Source: UBA8106 sp913052135
GTDB lineage: Bacteria > Acidobacteriota > Vicinamibacteria > Vicinamibacterales > UBA823
Reading direction: 5' to 3'
Assembly (NCBI GenBank): GCA_913052135.1
Contig: CAJXDY010000051.1
Span: forward strand, 1 to 16,085
Length of the DNA stretch: 16,085 nucleotides
Shown here one piece after another: positions 7,433-15,295 of the stretch. The first letter of the stretch is position 1; each line of letters begins with the position of its first letter. The translations under genes and the position numbers were made by a program. Below the pieces are notes generated by a model. That model saw only the letters and a program-made list of their open reading frames with translations, did not search any database and was not told the origin of the DNA.

Positions 7433-8464
7433 TTAGGGCTGGTAGCGGCGCTCCGTTATTGGCGTCATCGACAGACCACCGGTGTGCAGAAACAGCACGC
7501 GCGTCCCAGACTTAATTCGTCCATCGTTGACCATAGTCAGTAAGCCATGAAAGGCTTTGGCCGTGTAGATGGGATCGAGTAAGTACCCTTCTTCGCGTGC
7601 CAACAGTCGAATTGCCTGGTCACCGCCTACACTTGGAATACTGTAACCTTCCTCTGCGAATCCAAATCTCACGTCGTATGGGGGTACATTTTCCGCCGTA
7701 AGATCTATGCCCAGTGCGGTAGAGGCCTTTACGAACTGTTCTGCTGGAGAGCGGCGTTTAAAAATGTTTTCAATCGAGTGACGATCTGCCGTGGCGACCG
7801 CGTTGACATGGCAGTCAAAACCACCTAACGCCAAACCTAATAAAAGTCCGGTTGTCGTTGAGCCTGTGCCAATTGCGAGCACCACGTCATCAAAATCAAA
7901 CCGTTCATCACACTGGTGGGCTATCTCGGAGACGGCAAGCATGTAGGCGGGCTCGGCTTGTGGCATAGTCCCACCGCCAGGAATCCAGTAGCCACCAGTT
8001 TCCTCTACCACTTCATGGCACCGAACCTTGTATTGTGCCAGCGCCGTGGATTCTGGTTTCGAAAAATCGAGAGGCGTGTAATGTACCGTGGCTCCGAGAT
8101 ATTCTAGCAGCAGTAAATTGCCGAATGGCCGGCTCGGAGATTCACCGCCGATGACGCAGTGGACCTGCAACCCAAGACGTCGGCCCGCCATCGCAGTCAT
8201 CATCGTGTGGTTTGAGGTGAGCGGACCGGTAGTCACGACGGTATCATGTCCGTGCTTGATGGCATCTGCCAGGATGAACTCCATCTTCCGAGTCTTATTC
8301 CCACCAAGGGCAAGACCAGTGCACTCGTCGCGCTTCATCCACAAGTCGATACCGAGATGACGGCTGAGCCGTTCTAGTGGCACAAGAGGTGTCGGAAAGA
8401 TTCCCAGCGACACCCGAGGGAGGCCAGCCACAAATGTGTCTAACACTTCAAGGTTTCGAGTCAT
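7433..8464 (-). CDS. PLP-dependent D-cysteine desulfhydrase / ACC deaminase family enzyme
   Basis: 343-residue fold-type II PLP enzyme. The PLP lysine is K57 in GGNKTRK, followed by a Ser-Asn-His (84-86) in TSNHTMM that in this family contacts the substrate, a Gly/Thr-rich phosphate loop GTGSTTTG at 199-206, and the terminal HTGG at 327-330. The length matches DcyD and AcdS. Members either split D-cysteine to pyruvate, sulfide and ammonia or open 1-aminocyclopropane-1-carboxylate; sequence alone does not decide between them here, so no symbol is given. The frame is open up to 8644, but the first 60 codons of that extension are low-quality sequence overlapping the transporter gene; MTRNLEVLDTF from ATG 8464 is the natural beginning. 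No strong ribosome site is visible. It follows the transporter gene by 25 bases, implying a two-gene operon in which substrate or product is moved by the transporter. Confidence 0.85.
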   Translation of the reverse strand: MTRNLEVLDTFVAGLPRVSLGIFPTPLVPLERLSRHLGIDLWMKRDECTGLALGGNKTRKMEFILADAIKHGHDTVVTTGPLTSNHTMMTAMAGRRLGLQVHCVIGGESPSRPFGNLLLLEYLGATVHYTPLDFSKPESTALAQYKVRCHEVVEETGGYWIPGGGTMPQAEPAYMLAVSEIAHQCDERFDFDDVVLAIGTGSTTTGLLLGLALGGFDCHVNAVATADRHSIENIFKRRSPAEQFVKASTALGIDLTAENVPPYDVRFGFAEEGYSIPSVGGDQAIRLLAREEGYLLDPIYTAKAFHGLLTMVNDGRIKSGTRVLFLHTGGLSMTPITERRYQP

Positions 8465-8489
8465 GGTATCAATAGTACAGATATACGGG

Positions 8490-9419
8490 TTATGCTGACG
8501 GCCCGAATGACAATTTACTTCGCAAACTGACCAGCGCGACGCTAAGGACGACGAGCGCCAGACCGACGATCGCACGCATTCCGAGAGATTCTCCAAGTAA
8601 GGTCGAGCCGAGGAACACCCCGATGACGGCTTCTCCTCCGACACTCATACTCACCAAGGTGACGTCCATACGTTTCAGGAGCCAGAACACACCAAGATAA
8701 CAGCCAATCGTCACGACAATTCCTAAATACACCACGCTCCAGATTGCCCGTGGGGTGACGTGTACTTGTATTTGGGGTTCCAAAAGAGCCATAAGCAGAA
8801 TAAGGAATAATGCAGCAGACGAAATTTGTAGGGTGGTTAACCAAAGAGTGGACGTTTCTCGACCGTGACGACGAACGACCACAGCGGCAAATGCTCCTGA
8901 GGCTGCTGCAGTCATCACGGCCAGGACCGGCCAGATTGATGGTGGGTTAGTGCCGCGATCTGGTCCCACCAGCACGGCGACTCCACAGAAAGCCAGCATG
9001 GCCCCTCCCATTTTGATCCACGACATCGGTTCATCGTCCAGGAGTAGGTGTGCAATTACCATAGTAAAGGCAGGAAATGTCGCAAACAGTGTGGCCGTCA
9101 AGCCGGCGGAGATAGATTGCTCTGCCCAGAAGATAAGTGCGTACGGTAATCCTAGTTGCAGGACACCGATGAGCATCCAGAAACGAATTTCGTGACTCTG
9201 GGGACGGTCGGCGCGTGCTAAGAAATGGGCGACCAAAAAAATCACTAGGGCGGCGAGAGTAGTACGGGCTGCTGCGAAAGCAAGAGGAGACAAATCGCGC
9301 AAACCGATCCGAATGACAACCCACGTCGTACCCCACAAGATCGTAGTGCCGAGCCAGACTAGGTACGTAAGTAAACGCGCTGTGGATATCACGGAAGTTG
9401 TGATGCTAGCACGAGACAA
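8490..9419 (-). CDS. DMT-superfamily transporter (EamA family)
   Basis: 309-residue integral membrane protein with about ten hydrophobic segments in two EamA repeats. The first repeat begins with LVWLGTTILWGTTWVVIRIGLRDLSPLAFAAAR-type sequence and contains FWAEQSISAGLTATLFATFPAFT, the typical TM3-4 signature; the second repeat includes the LLGESLG motif near the end (about 275-281). Such proteins usually export amino acids or other metabolites across the inner membrane. The TTG at 9419 is the longest start; GTG 9392 would also work, and neither has a good ribosome site. It is the upstream member of a pair with the PLP enzyme and is divergent from the DUF5916 gene, sharing a 183-base intergenic region in which I could not identify a convincing -35/-10 pair. 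Confidence 0.85.
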   Translation of the reverse strand: MSRASITTSVISTARLLTYLVWLGTTILWGTTWVVIRIGLRDLSPLAFAAARTTLAALVIFLVAHFLARADRPQSHEIRFWMLIGVLQLGLPYALIFWAEQSISAGLTATLFATFPAFTMVIAHLLLDDEPMSWIKMGGAMLAFCGVAVLVGPDRGTNPPSIWPVLAVMTAAASGAFAAVVVRRHGRETSTLWLTTLQISSAALFLILLMALLEPQIQVHVTPRAIWSVVYLGIVVTIGCYLGVFWLLKRMDVTLVSMSVGGEAVIGVFLGSTLLGESLGMRAIVGLALVVLSVALVSLRSKLSFGPSA

Positions 9420-9589
9420 ACTTTTCTTGAGATGAAGATTCTATGTTTGGCTCAAAGCTGCAGTTATAGTTCCGCGCAATGATCCAGTGGCTATGTAAAC
9501 TAATCTTTCAAGTAAATATTTTTTGCACGGATTCAGTTAAGATAAAGAAGTATCTAATCCAGCTTACATTTTGTCGGTGGGACACCTCT

Positions 9590-9594
9590 AGGAG
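9590..9594 (+). promoter_or_regulatory. Shine-Dalgarno of the DUF5916 gene
   Basis: AGGAG lies 8 bases before GTG 9603, supporting this non-ATG start in front of a clear signal peptide. Confidence 0.65.
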
Positions 9595-9602
9595 TAGTAT
9601 TC

Positions 9603-11879
9603 GTGCGTTTCAGCAATTTTCTGGTCAAGAAAACAGGGATTAGTTTTTGGACTACCGTCATTGTAGTGGCGGCGTGGCCAACATTCGGTCAACAAGTGCC
9701 CGGCGACAGCTCTGCGGTGCCAGGTGCCGTGGCTAAGTTCGTTGCTGACTCGCCGATGATTGACGGTCAGGTGGTCGGCGATCCAGCTTGGAGCAACATA
9801 GAACCGGTGACAGGGTTCCGCCAGACCACTCCCGACGAAGGAGCACTGGCTTCCGAGCGTACCGAAGTCCGCATCGCGTATTCGGAAGACACGCTCTTTT
9901 TTGGTGTGATTCTTTATGACAGCGATCCGTCAACCATCATAGTTTCGGATAGTCGTCGCGATTCACCGCTCAGTGAAACCGACAGTTTTCAGATCATTCT
10001 AGACACGTATCTTGATCAGCAGAATGGTTTTGTGTTCGGCACGAATCCGTCAGGACTTGAGTACGACGGACAAGTTACGAATGAAGGTGAGGGTAGTGGC
10101 AGGTTTGGTGGCAGTTATGGCGGTGGTGGCGGTCGGCAACAACGTGGTTCGGGTCAGGGCTTTAATATTAACTGGGATGGGTCTTGGGAAGTTCGGACGC
10201 AGATAACCGATGTGGGTTGGAGCGCGGAATTCGCGATTCCATTTCGAACGCTGCGTTATCCTCGTGACGAGTCACAAACGTGGGGGGTAAATTTTCAGCG
10301 CAACATCCGTCGGCGCAACGAGCGCGCGTTTTGGGCACCATTGCCACGGCAGTACAGTCTCTATCGCTTGTCTATGGCTGGCAGATTGACTGAATTGGTG
10401 GTGCCGCCACAGCAGAACCTGAAAATTGTTCCATATGTTCTCGGTGATGCGACGAATTTAGCTGCTGTCAAGGGTAGTACTCCAATTCTTGGGGACATTG
10501 GTATCGATGCGAAGTACAGCGTGACACCAAGTCTGACGCTCGATGTGACTTACAACACAGACTTCGCACAAGTTGAAGTGGACGACCAGCAGATTAACTT
10601 GGATCGATTTAACTTATTTTTTCCAGAGAAACGCTCATTCTTTCTTGAAAACTCTGGCCTGTTCGGCGTTGGCAACTCCGGTACGACCGAGCTGTTTTTC
10701 AGCCGTAGTATTGGTATCGGACCAAAGGGAGTCGCGATTCCGATTCGGGGAGGGGCCCGACTGTCTGGTCAGGTCGGAGGTAACGTGAATGTCGGATTGC
10801 TCAGCATGCAGACCGAGGAAGTGTCAGGTGTCGCTCCATCAAACAATTTCACAGTCGCTCGAGTACGCAAGGACCTTGCAAATCGGTCAAATCTTGGCGT
10901 CATCTTTGTCAATCGACAGGCGTCTGGCGATCTGGCTGGGTCGAATGACTACAATCGGACGTTCGGTATCGATGGACGATGGGGGATTGGGCAAAATGCG
11001 ACCATTAATGGTTTTATTGCCCGCACTCAGACCCCTGGGAAGGTTGGCAATGACCACGCATACACCTTGCGGTATGGGTACACCTCACAGGAGTGGTGGC
11101 ACGATTACAACTACAGTGAAGTTGGGGAGAATTTTAATCCCGAGGCAGGGTTCCTTAGGCGCAGTGGGTTCCGGAACTTTAATAGTCGGACGCAGTACAA
11201 CTTCAGACTTGGTCCCAACGCTCCGTTGAGTCTGCACGAACTTCGACCTCACGTCAGTGTGTACTCATACTGGGATTTTAACGGCTTCCAGGAAAGCGCG
11301 CGTGCGCACATCGATAATCACTGGGAATTCAAGAATGGGACGGAGATCCACAGTGGGATAAACCTTACGAATGAAGGAGTGAAAGCTGCCTTCAATATTA
11401 TGCCGGATGTCATTATTCCAGTCGGTCGGTACAAGCACAGGGAACTGCAACTCGTGCTCATGACGAATCAAGGTGCGGCATTGAGCGGGCAGGTGTACAG
11501 CTGGATTGGTGGTGCCTTTGGAGGAGACCGCGTTACGATTCGACCATCGATTCGATATCGCATGGGTGAGGCCTTTAATACTGAAGTGAGTTTGAGTCGG
11601 AACGCGTACAATCTGCCAGGCGGAAAATTTGTAACTAATCTCATCATTGCTCGCACTTCCTACTCATTTACGCCGCGAGTCTTCATTCAGAGTTTGATCC
11701 AGTACAACGAAAAGGCCAAATTGTGGTCGAGCAACTTTCGCTTTGGGGTTCTGGGGCAAGCCAATACTGGGCTATTTCTTGTCTACAACGACACACACGG
11801 TCTTGACGGCCTGATTCCGGCCGCAACCGGACGAAGTCTTACTCTCAAGTACAGTCACATGTTTGATATTTTTAGGTAG
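9603..11879 (+). CDS. DUF5916 protein: carbohydrate-binding-like domain plus outer-membrane beta-barrel
   Basis: 758 residues. The signal peptide is about 1-30 (hydrophobic WTTVIVVAAWPTFGQ). Residues about 46-215 resemble the CBM9-like sugar-binding domain (DG-x-x-DPAW near 54-63, ETDSFQIILDT). Residues about 272-758 are the DUF5916 part, recognised by TDFAQVEVDDQQINLDRF (319-336) and FFPEKR (339-344), followed by alternating strands ending in an aromatic/Arg tail (MFDIFR) as in outer-membrane barrels. A Gly-rich stretch at about 162-186 (GRFGGSYGGGGGRQQRG) is inserted in the first domain. The family is common in Acidobacteriota, Bacteroidota and Gemmatimonadota; its function is not established, with nutrient binding or uptake at the outer membrane a reasonable guess. 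The gene stands alone, transcribed away from the transporter gene. Confidence 0.88.
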   Translation: MRFSNFLVKKTGISFWTTVIVVAAWPTFGQQVPGDSSAVPGAVAKFVADSPMIDGQVVGDPAWSNIEPVTGFRQTTPDEGALASERTEVRIAYSEDTLFFGVILYDSDPSTIIVSDSRRDSPLSETDSFQIILDTYLDQQNGFVFGTNPSGLEYDGQVTNEGEGSGRFGGSYGGGGGRQQRGSGQGFNINWDGSWEVRTQITDVGWSAEFAIPFRTLRYPRDESQTWGVNFQRNIRRRNERAFWAPLPRQYSLYRLSMAGRLTELVVPPQQNLKIVPYVLGDATNLAAVKGSTPILGDIGIDAKYSVTPSLTLDVTYNTDFAQVEVDDQQINLDRFNLFFPEKRSFFLENSGLFGVGNSGTTELFFSRSIGIGPKGVAIPIRGGARLSGQVGGNVNVGLLSMQTEEVSGVAPSNNFTVARVRKDLANRSNLGVIFVNRQASGDLAGSNDYNRTFGIDGRWGIGQNATINGFIARTQTPGKVGNDHAYTLRYGYTSQEWWHDYNYSEVGENFNPEAGFLRRSGFRNFNSRTQYNFRLGPNAPLSLHELRPHVSVYSYWDFNGFQESARAHIDNHWEFKNGTEIHSGINLTNEGVKAAFNIMPDVIIPVGRYKHRELQLVLMTNQGAALSGQVYSWIGGAFGGDRVTIRPSIRYRMGEAFNTEVSLSRNAYNLPGGKFVTNLIIARTSYSFTPRVFIQSLIQYNEKAKLWSSNFRFGVLGQANTGLFLVYNDTHGLDGLIPAATGRSLTLKYSHMFDIFR

Positions 11880-12003
11880 TGTTAGACGTATCCTGCTGCC
11901 TTCCCGCTAGCCTTGAAGATCATCCAAGGCCCCTGTAGGCATATGTCACGCTTGCACGTGTCCGCGCAAATCGCATACCGTGACACCTATATGGAGCTTG
12001 ATA

Positions 12004-12615
12004 ATGTCCTCACCACACGATCGGACTGATGGAAAGCCGGAAGCGTGGATCGAAATGCTACACGAGGACCGTAGTGATCTCGATCCGATCTTGCGTGATA
12101 TGTACGACCAAATGCGCGAGCCTGATGGTCACGTTGATAACATCCTAAAAATTCATAGCCTGCATCCTGCATCGTTACAGGTGCACTATGATTTTTACAA
12201 GCTTGTAATGTACGGGCCGTCTCCTTTATCGCGTGCGCAGCGGGAGATGATTGCCGTGGTCGTATCGACAGTTAATCAGTGCCACTATTGAATTAGTCAC
12301 CACGCCGCAGGGTTGCGGCGACTCCTTCGCGACGATACGTTGGTCGATCAACTGTTACGCGATTACCGGACTGCGGAGTTGGAGACCCCTGACCGCACAA
12401 TGTTGGATTATGCGGTGATGATCACACGAGAGCCGTGGGCCGTGGGCCGCGCCGATTTGGATCGGCTTAGATCGGTTGGGTTTTCTGACCGTGCCATCCT
12501 AGATCTGAATCTTGTTACGGGGTACTACGCATTTGTCAATCGACTCGCGGTTGGTCTTGGTGTGCCACTGGAATCCTCTAAGTCTGAAGAGAAACCTGGA
12601 GAGAAGCATGATTAA
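12004..12615 (+). CDS. Selenoprotein: AhpD-like peroxidase-related protein with in-frame UGA (Sec)
   Basis: 203 residues when TGA 12289-12291 is read as selenocysteine. The protein belongs to the AhpD/carboxymuconolactone decarboxylase fold, peroxidase-related group: LMYGPSPLSR-like KLVMYGPSPLSRAQRE, then VVSTVNQCHY-U-ISHHAAGLRRL, and a C-terminal half with LDYAVMITREPWAV and VTGYYAFVNRLAVGLGV. Family members have C-x-Y-C-x-x-H-H here; this one has C93 and U96, with H100 at the position of the AhpD proton-relay histidine. The same frame stays open for 95 codons before and 107 after the TGA, both halves match the family, and a SECIS-like hairpin follows at the right distance. Role: thiol/selenol peroxidase or related redox reaction, probably cytoplasmic (no signal peptide). 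ATG 12004 follows GGAG (11993-11996); GTG 11980 is less likely. The end overlaps the next gene by 8 bases. The alternative is a nonsense mutation. Confidence 0.85.
12289..12291 (+). other. Recoded UGA (selenocysteine codon)
   Basis: In-frame TGA at codon 96 of the AhpD-like gene. It replaces the second cysteine of the family CxxC motif, the one placed four residues before the conserved histidine. A Cys codon differs from TGA by one base, so this is the expected Cys/Sec exchange position. Confidence 0.83.
12303..12320 (+). promoter_or_regulatory. Bacterial SECIS-like hairpin
   Basis: CGCCGCA (12303-12309) pairs perfectly with TGCGGCG (12314-12320) around the loop GGGT. The stem begins 11 bases after the TGA and the loop 18 bases after it. 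Bacterial SECIS elements are short hairpins inside the coding region just downstream of UGA, with a G in the first two loop positions and a loop roughly 16-37 bases from the UGA; all three hold. A lower helix AGT (12295-12297)/ACT (12321-12323) could form across a bulge. No bulged U like that of E. coli fdhF is visible in the upper stem, so SelB recognition would differ in detail. The element would bind SelB carrying Sec-tRNA. Confidence 0.78.
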
Positions 12616-13099
12616 GAAGATTCGACATTACCTGTTTCGACAGCGGTCAACAGCGTTCAAAACTGCTGCGATCACGCTACTAGTCACAGGGTCAGTCCTC
12701 CTAGCCCAGAAAGAGGATGTCGATGTGCGTGGGGCATGGCGAGCACACACCTATGTGTTAGATGACGGTATAACGCACACGGTTGATGGACTAATTTTCT
12801 TTACAGGACGTGACTGGAGTGTTCTGTTCTTTGTGACAGATCCTCATGGAGAGATAAAGCGTGGCTCAGGCGAGGGTGGCACCTATCGGCTGTCGGGAGA
12901 TCAGTTAGTCTTGACACATCGATATCATTTGTCCACTGGCGAGGCCATGGAAGGGTTACCTGCCAGTGATCTACGCATGGTCGCCCGTGGAGTCGATGAC
13001 ACCGCCCCAGAAGAGCCATGTCAGGTCATGCGTGACGGTGAGAAGCTGACGCTCTATTTTCCTAGTGGGAACTCGATGTTATTCGAACGTAGTTCCTAG
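12608..13099 (+). CDS. Small exported protein, lipocalin-like
   Basis: 163 residues, function unknown. The signal peptide is about residues 1-34: basic MIKKIRHYLFRQR then TAAITLLVTGSVLLAQ. The mature part begins DVRGAWRAHTYVLDDG and continues as alternating beta strands (GLIFFTGRDWSVLFFV, GEGGTYRLSGDQLVLTHRYH, GEKLTLYFPSGNSMLFERSS), a pattern seen in lipocalin-like or related small beta-barrel proteins that bind hydrophobic ligands. The GxW near the N-terminus (GAWRA) fits this but is weak evidence. ATG 12608 lies within the end of the selenoprotein gene (8-base overlap), with GGAGAG (12598-12603) 4 bases upstream; the longer frame from 12512 only overlaps the selenoprotein in another frame. 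Its translation is probably coupled to that of the selenoprotein. It converges on argF with a 7-base gap. Confidence 0.75.
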   Translation: MIKKIRHYLFRQRSTAFKTAAITLLVTGSVLLAQKEDVDVRGAWRAHTYVLDDGITHTVDGLIFFTGRDWSVLFFVTDPHGEIKRGSGEGGTYRLSGDQLVLTHRYHLSTGEAMEGLPASDLRMVARGVDDTAPEEPCQVMRDGEKLTLYFPSGNSMLFERSS

Positions 13100-13106
13100 T
13101 ATCAGT

Positions 13107-14081
13107 TCAGAAACTTTCATTACTGAGTAGCAGCGCTAAAAGGGCTTTCTCGGTATGCAAGCGGTTCTCCGCTTGATCAAAAACTACCGATGTTGATGCA
13201 TCCATAACTTCATCGGTGACCTCATCACCACGATGTGCAGGCAGACAGTGCATGAAGATGGCATCTGGCTTGGCCTTTGCCATGAGGGCGGTGTTTACTT
13301 GATACGGTAAGAACACAGATCGACGATCTTTGGCTTCTGGTTCCTGACCCATGGATGTCCAGGCATCCGTATACACAGCATCGACATTATTCACGGCAGT
13401 CCCAGGATCACTGAAAAGCTTAATGGAGGCACCCTTCTTCGCTATACGAGTGATGTCATCGATGACAGAGGCTGGCACGTTGAATCCCAATGGTGATGCG
13501 ATGTGGATCGTGAGGCCTAGCATAACGCTGGCATGTGCTAGAGAAGTTGCAACATTATTGCCATCACCAATAAATGCGATTGTCCGGTTCCTAAACGATT
13601 GCCAATATTCTTGCAGAGTAAATATATCCGCAAGAGCCTGACATGGATGTTCTGTGTCACTAAGTGCGTTGATGACGTGCAGTGTCGTTGTTGCTCGAGC
13701 AAACTCGTCTAGTCGTTCTTGCGCAAACGTACGAACGACGACGGCGGTCACCCAGCGTTCGAGACTTTTCGCGACGTCAGCCAAGGCCTCGCGGTCGCCG
13801 AACGTAGCGGTCAGCTGTGGCTCAATGATATCGCCACCTAATTCGCGAACGGCGATTTCAAATGTCGCACGGGTCCTGAGTGATGGTTTCTCAAACAGCA
13901 TGGCTACATGTTGACCAGATAACCGGTTAGCGGTTGGCGCCTGACGGCCGAGGAATCGATCGCGCTTCAAATAGCCAGTCACGTCCAGACATTTTTCAAG
14001 ATCAGTTGGTGACCAGTCGAGAATCGATAGAAGATCCTTTGGCATAGTCACGTCTAATGTTTGCGCTGGTGTGATGGCCAC
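13107..14081 (-). CDS. argF: Ornithine carbamoyltransferase
   Basis: 324-residue enzyme of arginine biosynthesis: ornithine plus carbamoyl phosphate gives citrulline. The carbamoyl phosphate site is SLRTR at 67-71 (in FEKPSLRTR) with RTF near 117 and HPCQ at 145-148. The ornithine side is D239 with SMG 243-245 in DAWTSMGQE, plus HCLPAHRG at 278-285. The SMG loop marks an ornithine rather than an N-acetyl- or N-succinylornithine transferase. Nothing essential is missing. GTG 14081 lies 11 bases after the argJ stop, a spacing that suits coupled translation, but it has only a weak GAG ahead; ATG 14045 (MPKDLLSILDW) is a good alternative matching the usual start of the family. It is the last gene of the argD-argJ-argF unit. 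Confidence 0.95.
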   Translation of the reverse strand: MAITPAQTLDVTMPKDLLSILDWSPTDLEKCLDVTGYLKRDRFLGRQAPTANRLSGQHVAMLFEKPSLRTRATFEIAVRELGGDIIEPQLTATFGDREALADVAKSLERWVTAVVVRTFAQERLDEFARATTTLHVINALSDTEHPCQALADIFTLQEYWQSFRNRTIAFIGDGNNVATSLAHASVMLGLTIHIASPLGFNVPASVIDDITRIAKKGASIKLFSDPGTAVNNVDAVYTDAWTSMGQEPEAKDRRSVFLPYQVNTALMAKAKPDAIFMHCLPAHRGDEVTDEVMDASTSVVFDQAENRLHTEKALLALLLSNESF

Positions 14082-14092
14082 TAATAGTCTCG

Positions 14093-15295
14093 CTATGTTC
14101 GGTATTCGGAATTGATCTGAACGTAATCAGCAGATAAGTCGCAGGTCCACACGGTAGCGTTATGGTCGCCAACGCCCATGTGGATAGTTAGCTCAACCTC
14201 GTTTTGTTGAAGATAGGCGGCCGCTACTGATGCTCGTTCGTCATAAGGTTGACCTTTTTCGAACAGTACCGTGTCACCGATGAGAACCACCACTTGATTG
14301 AGATCAAACGCTACGCCAGAACGACCAGCCGCTGCGACGAGACGACCCCAGTTCGGGTCGCATCCATGCAGTGCTGTCTTTACTAGCAAGGAATTTGCCA
14401 AAACACGCGCTACGCGCCTTGCGTCATCCTCGGTTCGCGCGCCTGCAGCCGTGATTGACACGATCTTGGTAGCGCCTTCGCCGCCCCGCACAATGTCTAA
14501 TGCGAGTTGTCTGGAGACTGTGCGGAACGCTTCGACGAAGATGGGATACGAATCGTCATCGATCGCTACAGTGCTTCGGCCACTAGCTAATGCGAAGACT
14601 GAATCGTTGGTGGAACACTCTCCGTCCACCGTGATGGCATTAAATGTGTCAGCTGCAGATTCACGCAACGCTTGATTTAGCTTAGCGCTTTCGATCCGTG
14701 CATCAGTTGTCAGGAAGGCAAGCATAGTGGCCATATTCGGTTCGATCATACCGGCGCCTTTAGCCATGCCGCCCACCCGAAAATTGCCCTGTGCCGTAGT
14801 TACTTCGATGCCAAACTCTTTAGGTTCGAGATCGGTCGTCATAATGGCTTCGGCTGCCGACCGGTGGCCTTCCTTGCTCAGTTGACCTGCCGCTACGTCG
14901 ATACCTGCCCTAAGTTTTTCAGTGTTCAGTTGAACCCCGATGACGCCGGTCGAAGCAACTAAAACTTCTTGAGAGGTGCATCCAAGCTGAGTGGCCGTTG
15001 CCGTCGTCATGGCCCGTGCGACGTCTATACCAGCATCTCCAGTGCAAGCATTAGCACAGCCGCTGTTCACGACAATAGCCTTAGCCCGTCCCTGGGTTTG
15101 TGCTAAGTGTTCGCGTGAGACCTGGACGGGCGCTGCAGTCACGCAATTTGTCGTGAAGATACCGGCAGCATTTGTAATATCGTCACTAGTCACAATAGCC
15201 AAATCTAGCCCCGAAGCCTTGATGCCACAGGCGATGCCAGCCGTTCGAAATCCATCCGGTCCCGTGATGCCGCTATTCACGACTTCAAAATTCAT
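14093..15295 (-). CDS. argJ: Glutamate N-acetyltransferase / amino-acid N-acetyltransferase
   Basis: 400-residue ArgJ. It moves the acetyl group from N-acetylornithine to glutamate, yielding ornithine and recycling acetyl; some members also use acetyl-CoA, which sequence alone does not settle here. The protein cuts itself between A189 and T190 in MIEPNMATML to give alpha and beta chains, T190 being the nucleophile. Other family signatures are STGVIG (115-120, oxyanion hole), VNSGCANACTG near 76-86, ALHGCDPNWGR and the ending NSEYRT. The ATG at 15295 overlaps the argD stop by four bases (ATGA), so the genes are translationally coupled. Its presence with argF, which uses free ornithine, indicates the cyclic acetyl pathway. 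Confidence 0.96.
   Translation of the reverse strand: MNFEVVNSGITGPDGFRTAGIACGIKASGLDLAIVTSDDITNAAGIFTTNCVTAAPVQVSREHLAQTQGRAKAIVVNSGCANACTGDAGIDVARAMTTATATQLGCTSQEVLVASTGVIGVQLNTEKLRAGIDVAAGQLSKEGHRSAAEAIMTTDLEPKEFGIEVTTAQGNFRVGGMAKGAGMIEPNMATMLAFLTTDARIESAKLNQALRESAADTFNAITVDGECSTNDSVFALASGRSTVAIDDDSYPIFVEAFRTVSRQLALDIVRGGEGATKIVSITAAGARTEDDARRVARVLANSLLVKTALHGCDPNWGRLVAAAGRSGVAFDLNQVVVLIGDTVLFEKGQPYDERASVAAAYLQQNEVELTIHMGVGDHNATVWTCDLSADYVQINSEYRT

Noticed and set aside
8465..8644. N-terminal extension of the PLP enzyme to 8644
   Set aside because: The added 60 residues do not resemble the family and lie wholly over the transporter gene's end; ATG 8464 gives the normal length.
9420..9602. 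Divergent promoters between the transporter and DUF5916 genes
   Set aside because: Promoters must be near here, but the best match (TTGCAC at 9523 with TATCTA at 9551) has a 22-base spacer, too long to support a call.
11910..11930. GCCTTG/CAAGGC inverted repeat after the DUF5916 gene as a terminator
   Set aside because: The stem is only 6 bp with a 9-base loop and is followed by CCCTG, not a T-run.
12289..12320. Reading the AhpD-like region as two separate genes or a pseudogene broken by a nonsense mutation
   Set aside because: The frame is unchanged across the TGA, both halves are otherwise intact, the stop sits exactly at a catalytic Cys position, and a SECIS-like hairpin follows. The apparent TTG start at 12313 lies in the hairpin with no ribosome site.
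14298..14675. Long open frames antisense to argJ, and similar ones opposite the M14, methyltransferase and M28 genes
   Set aside because: They lack family resemblance and ribosome sites and lie fully inside well-identified genes on the other strand.
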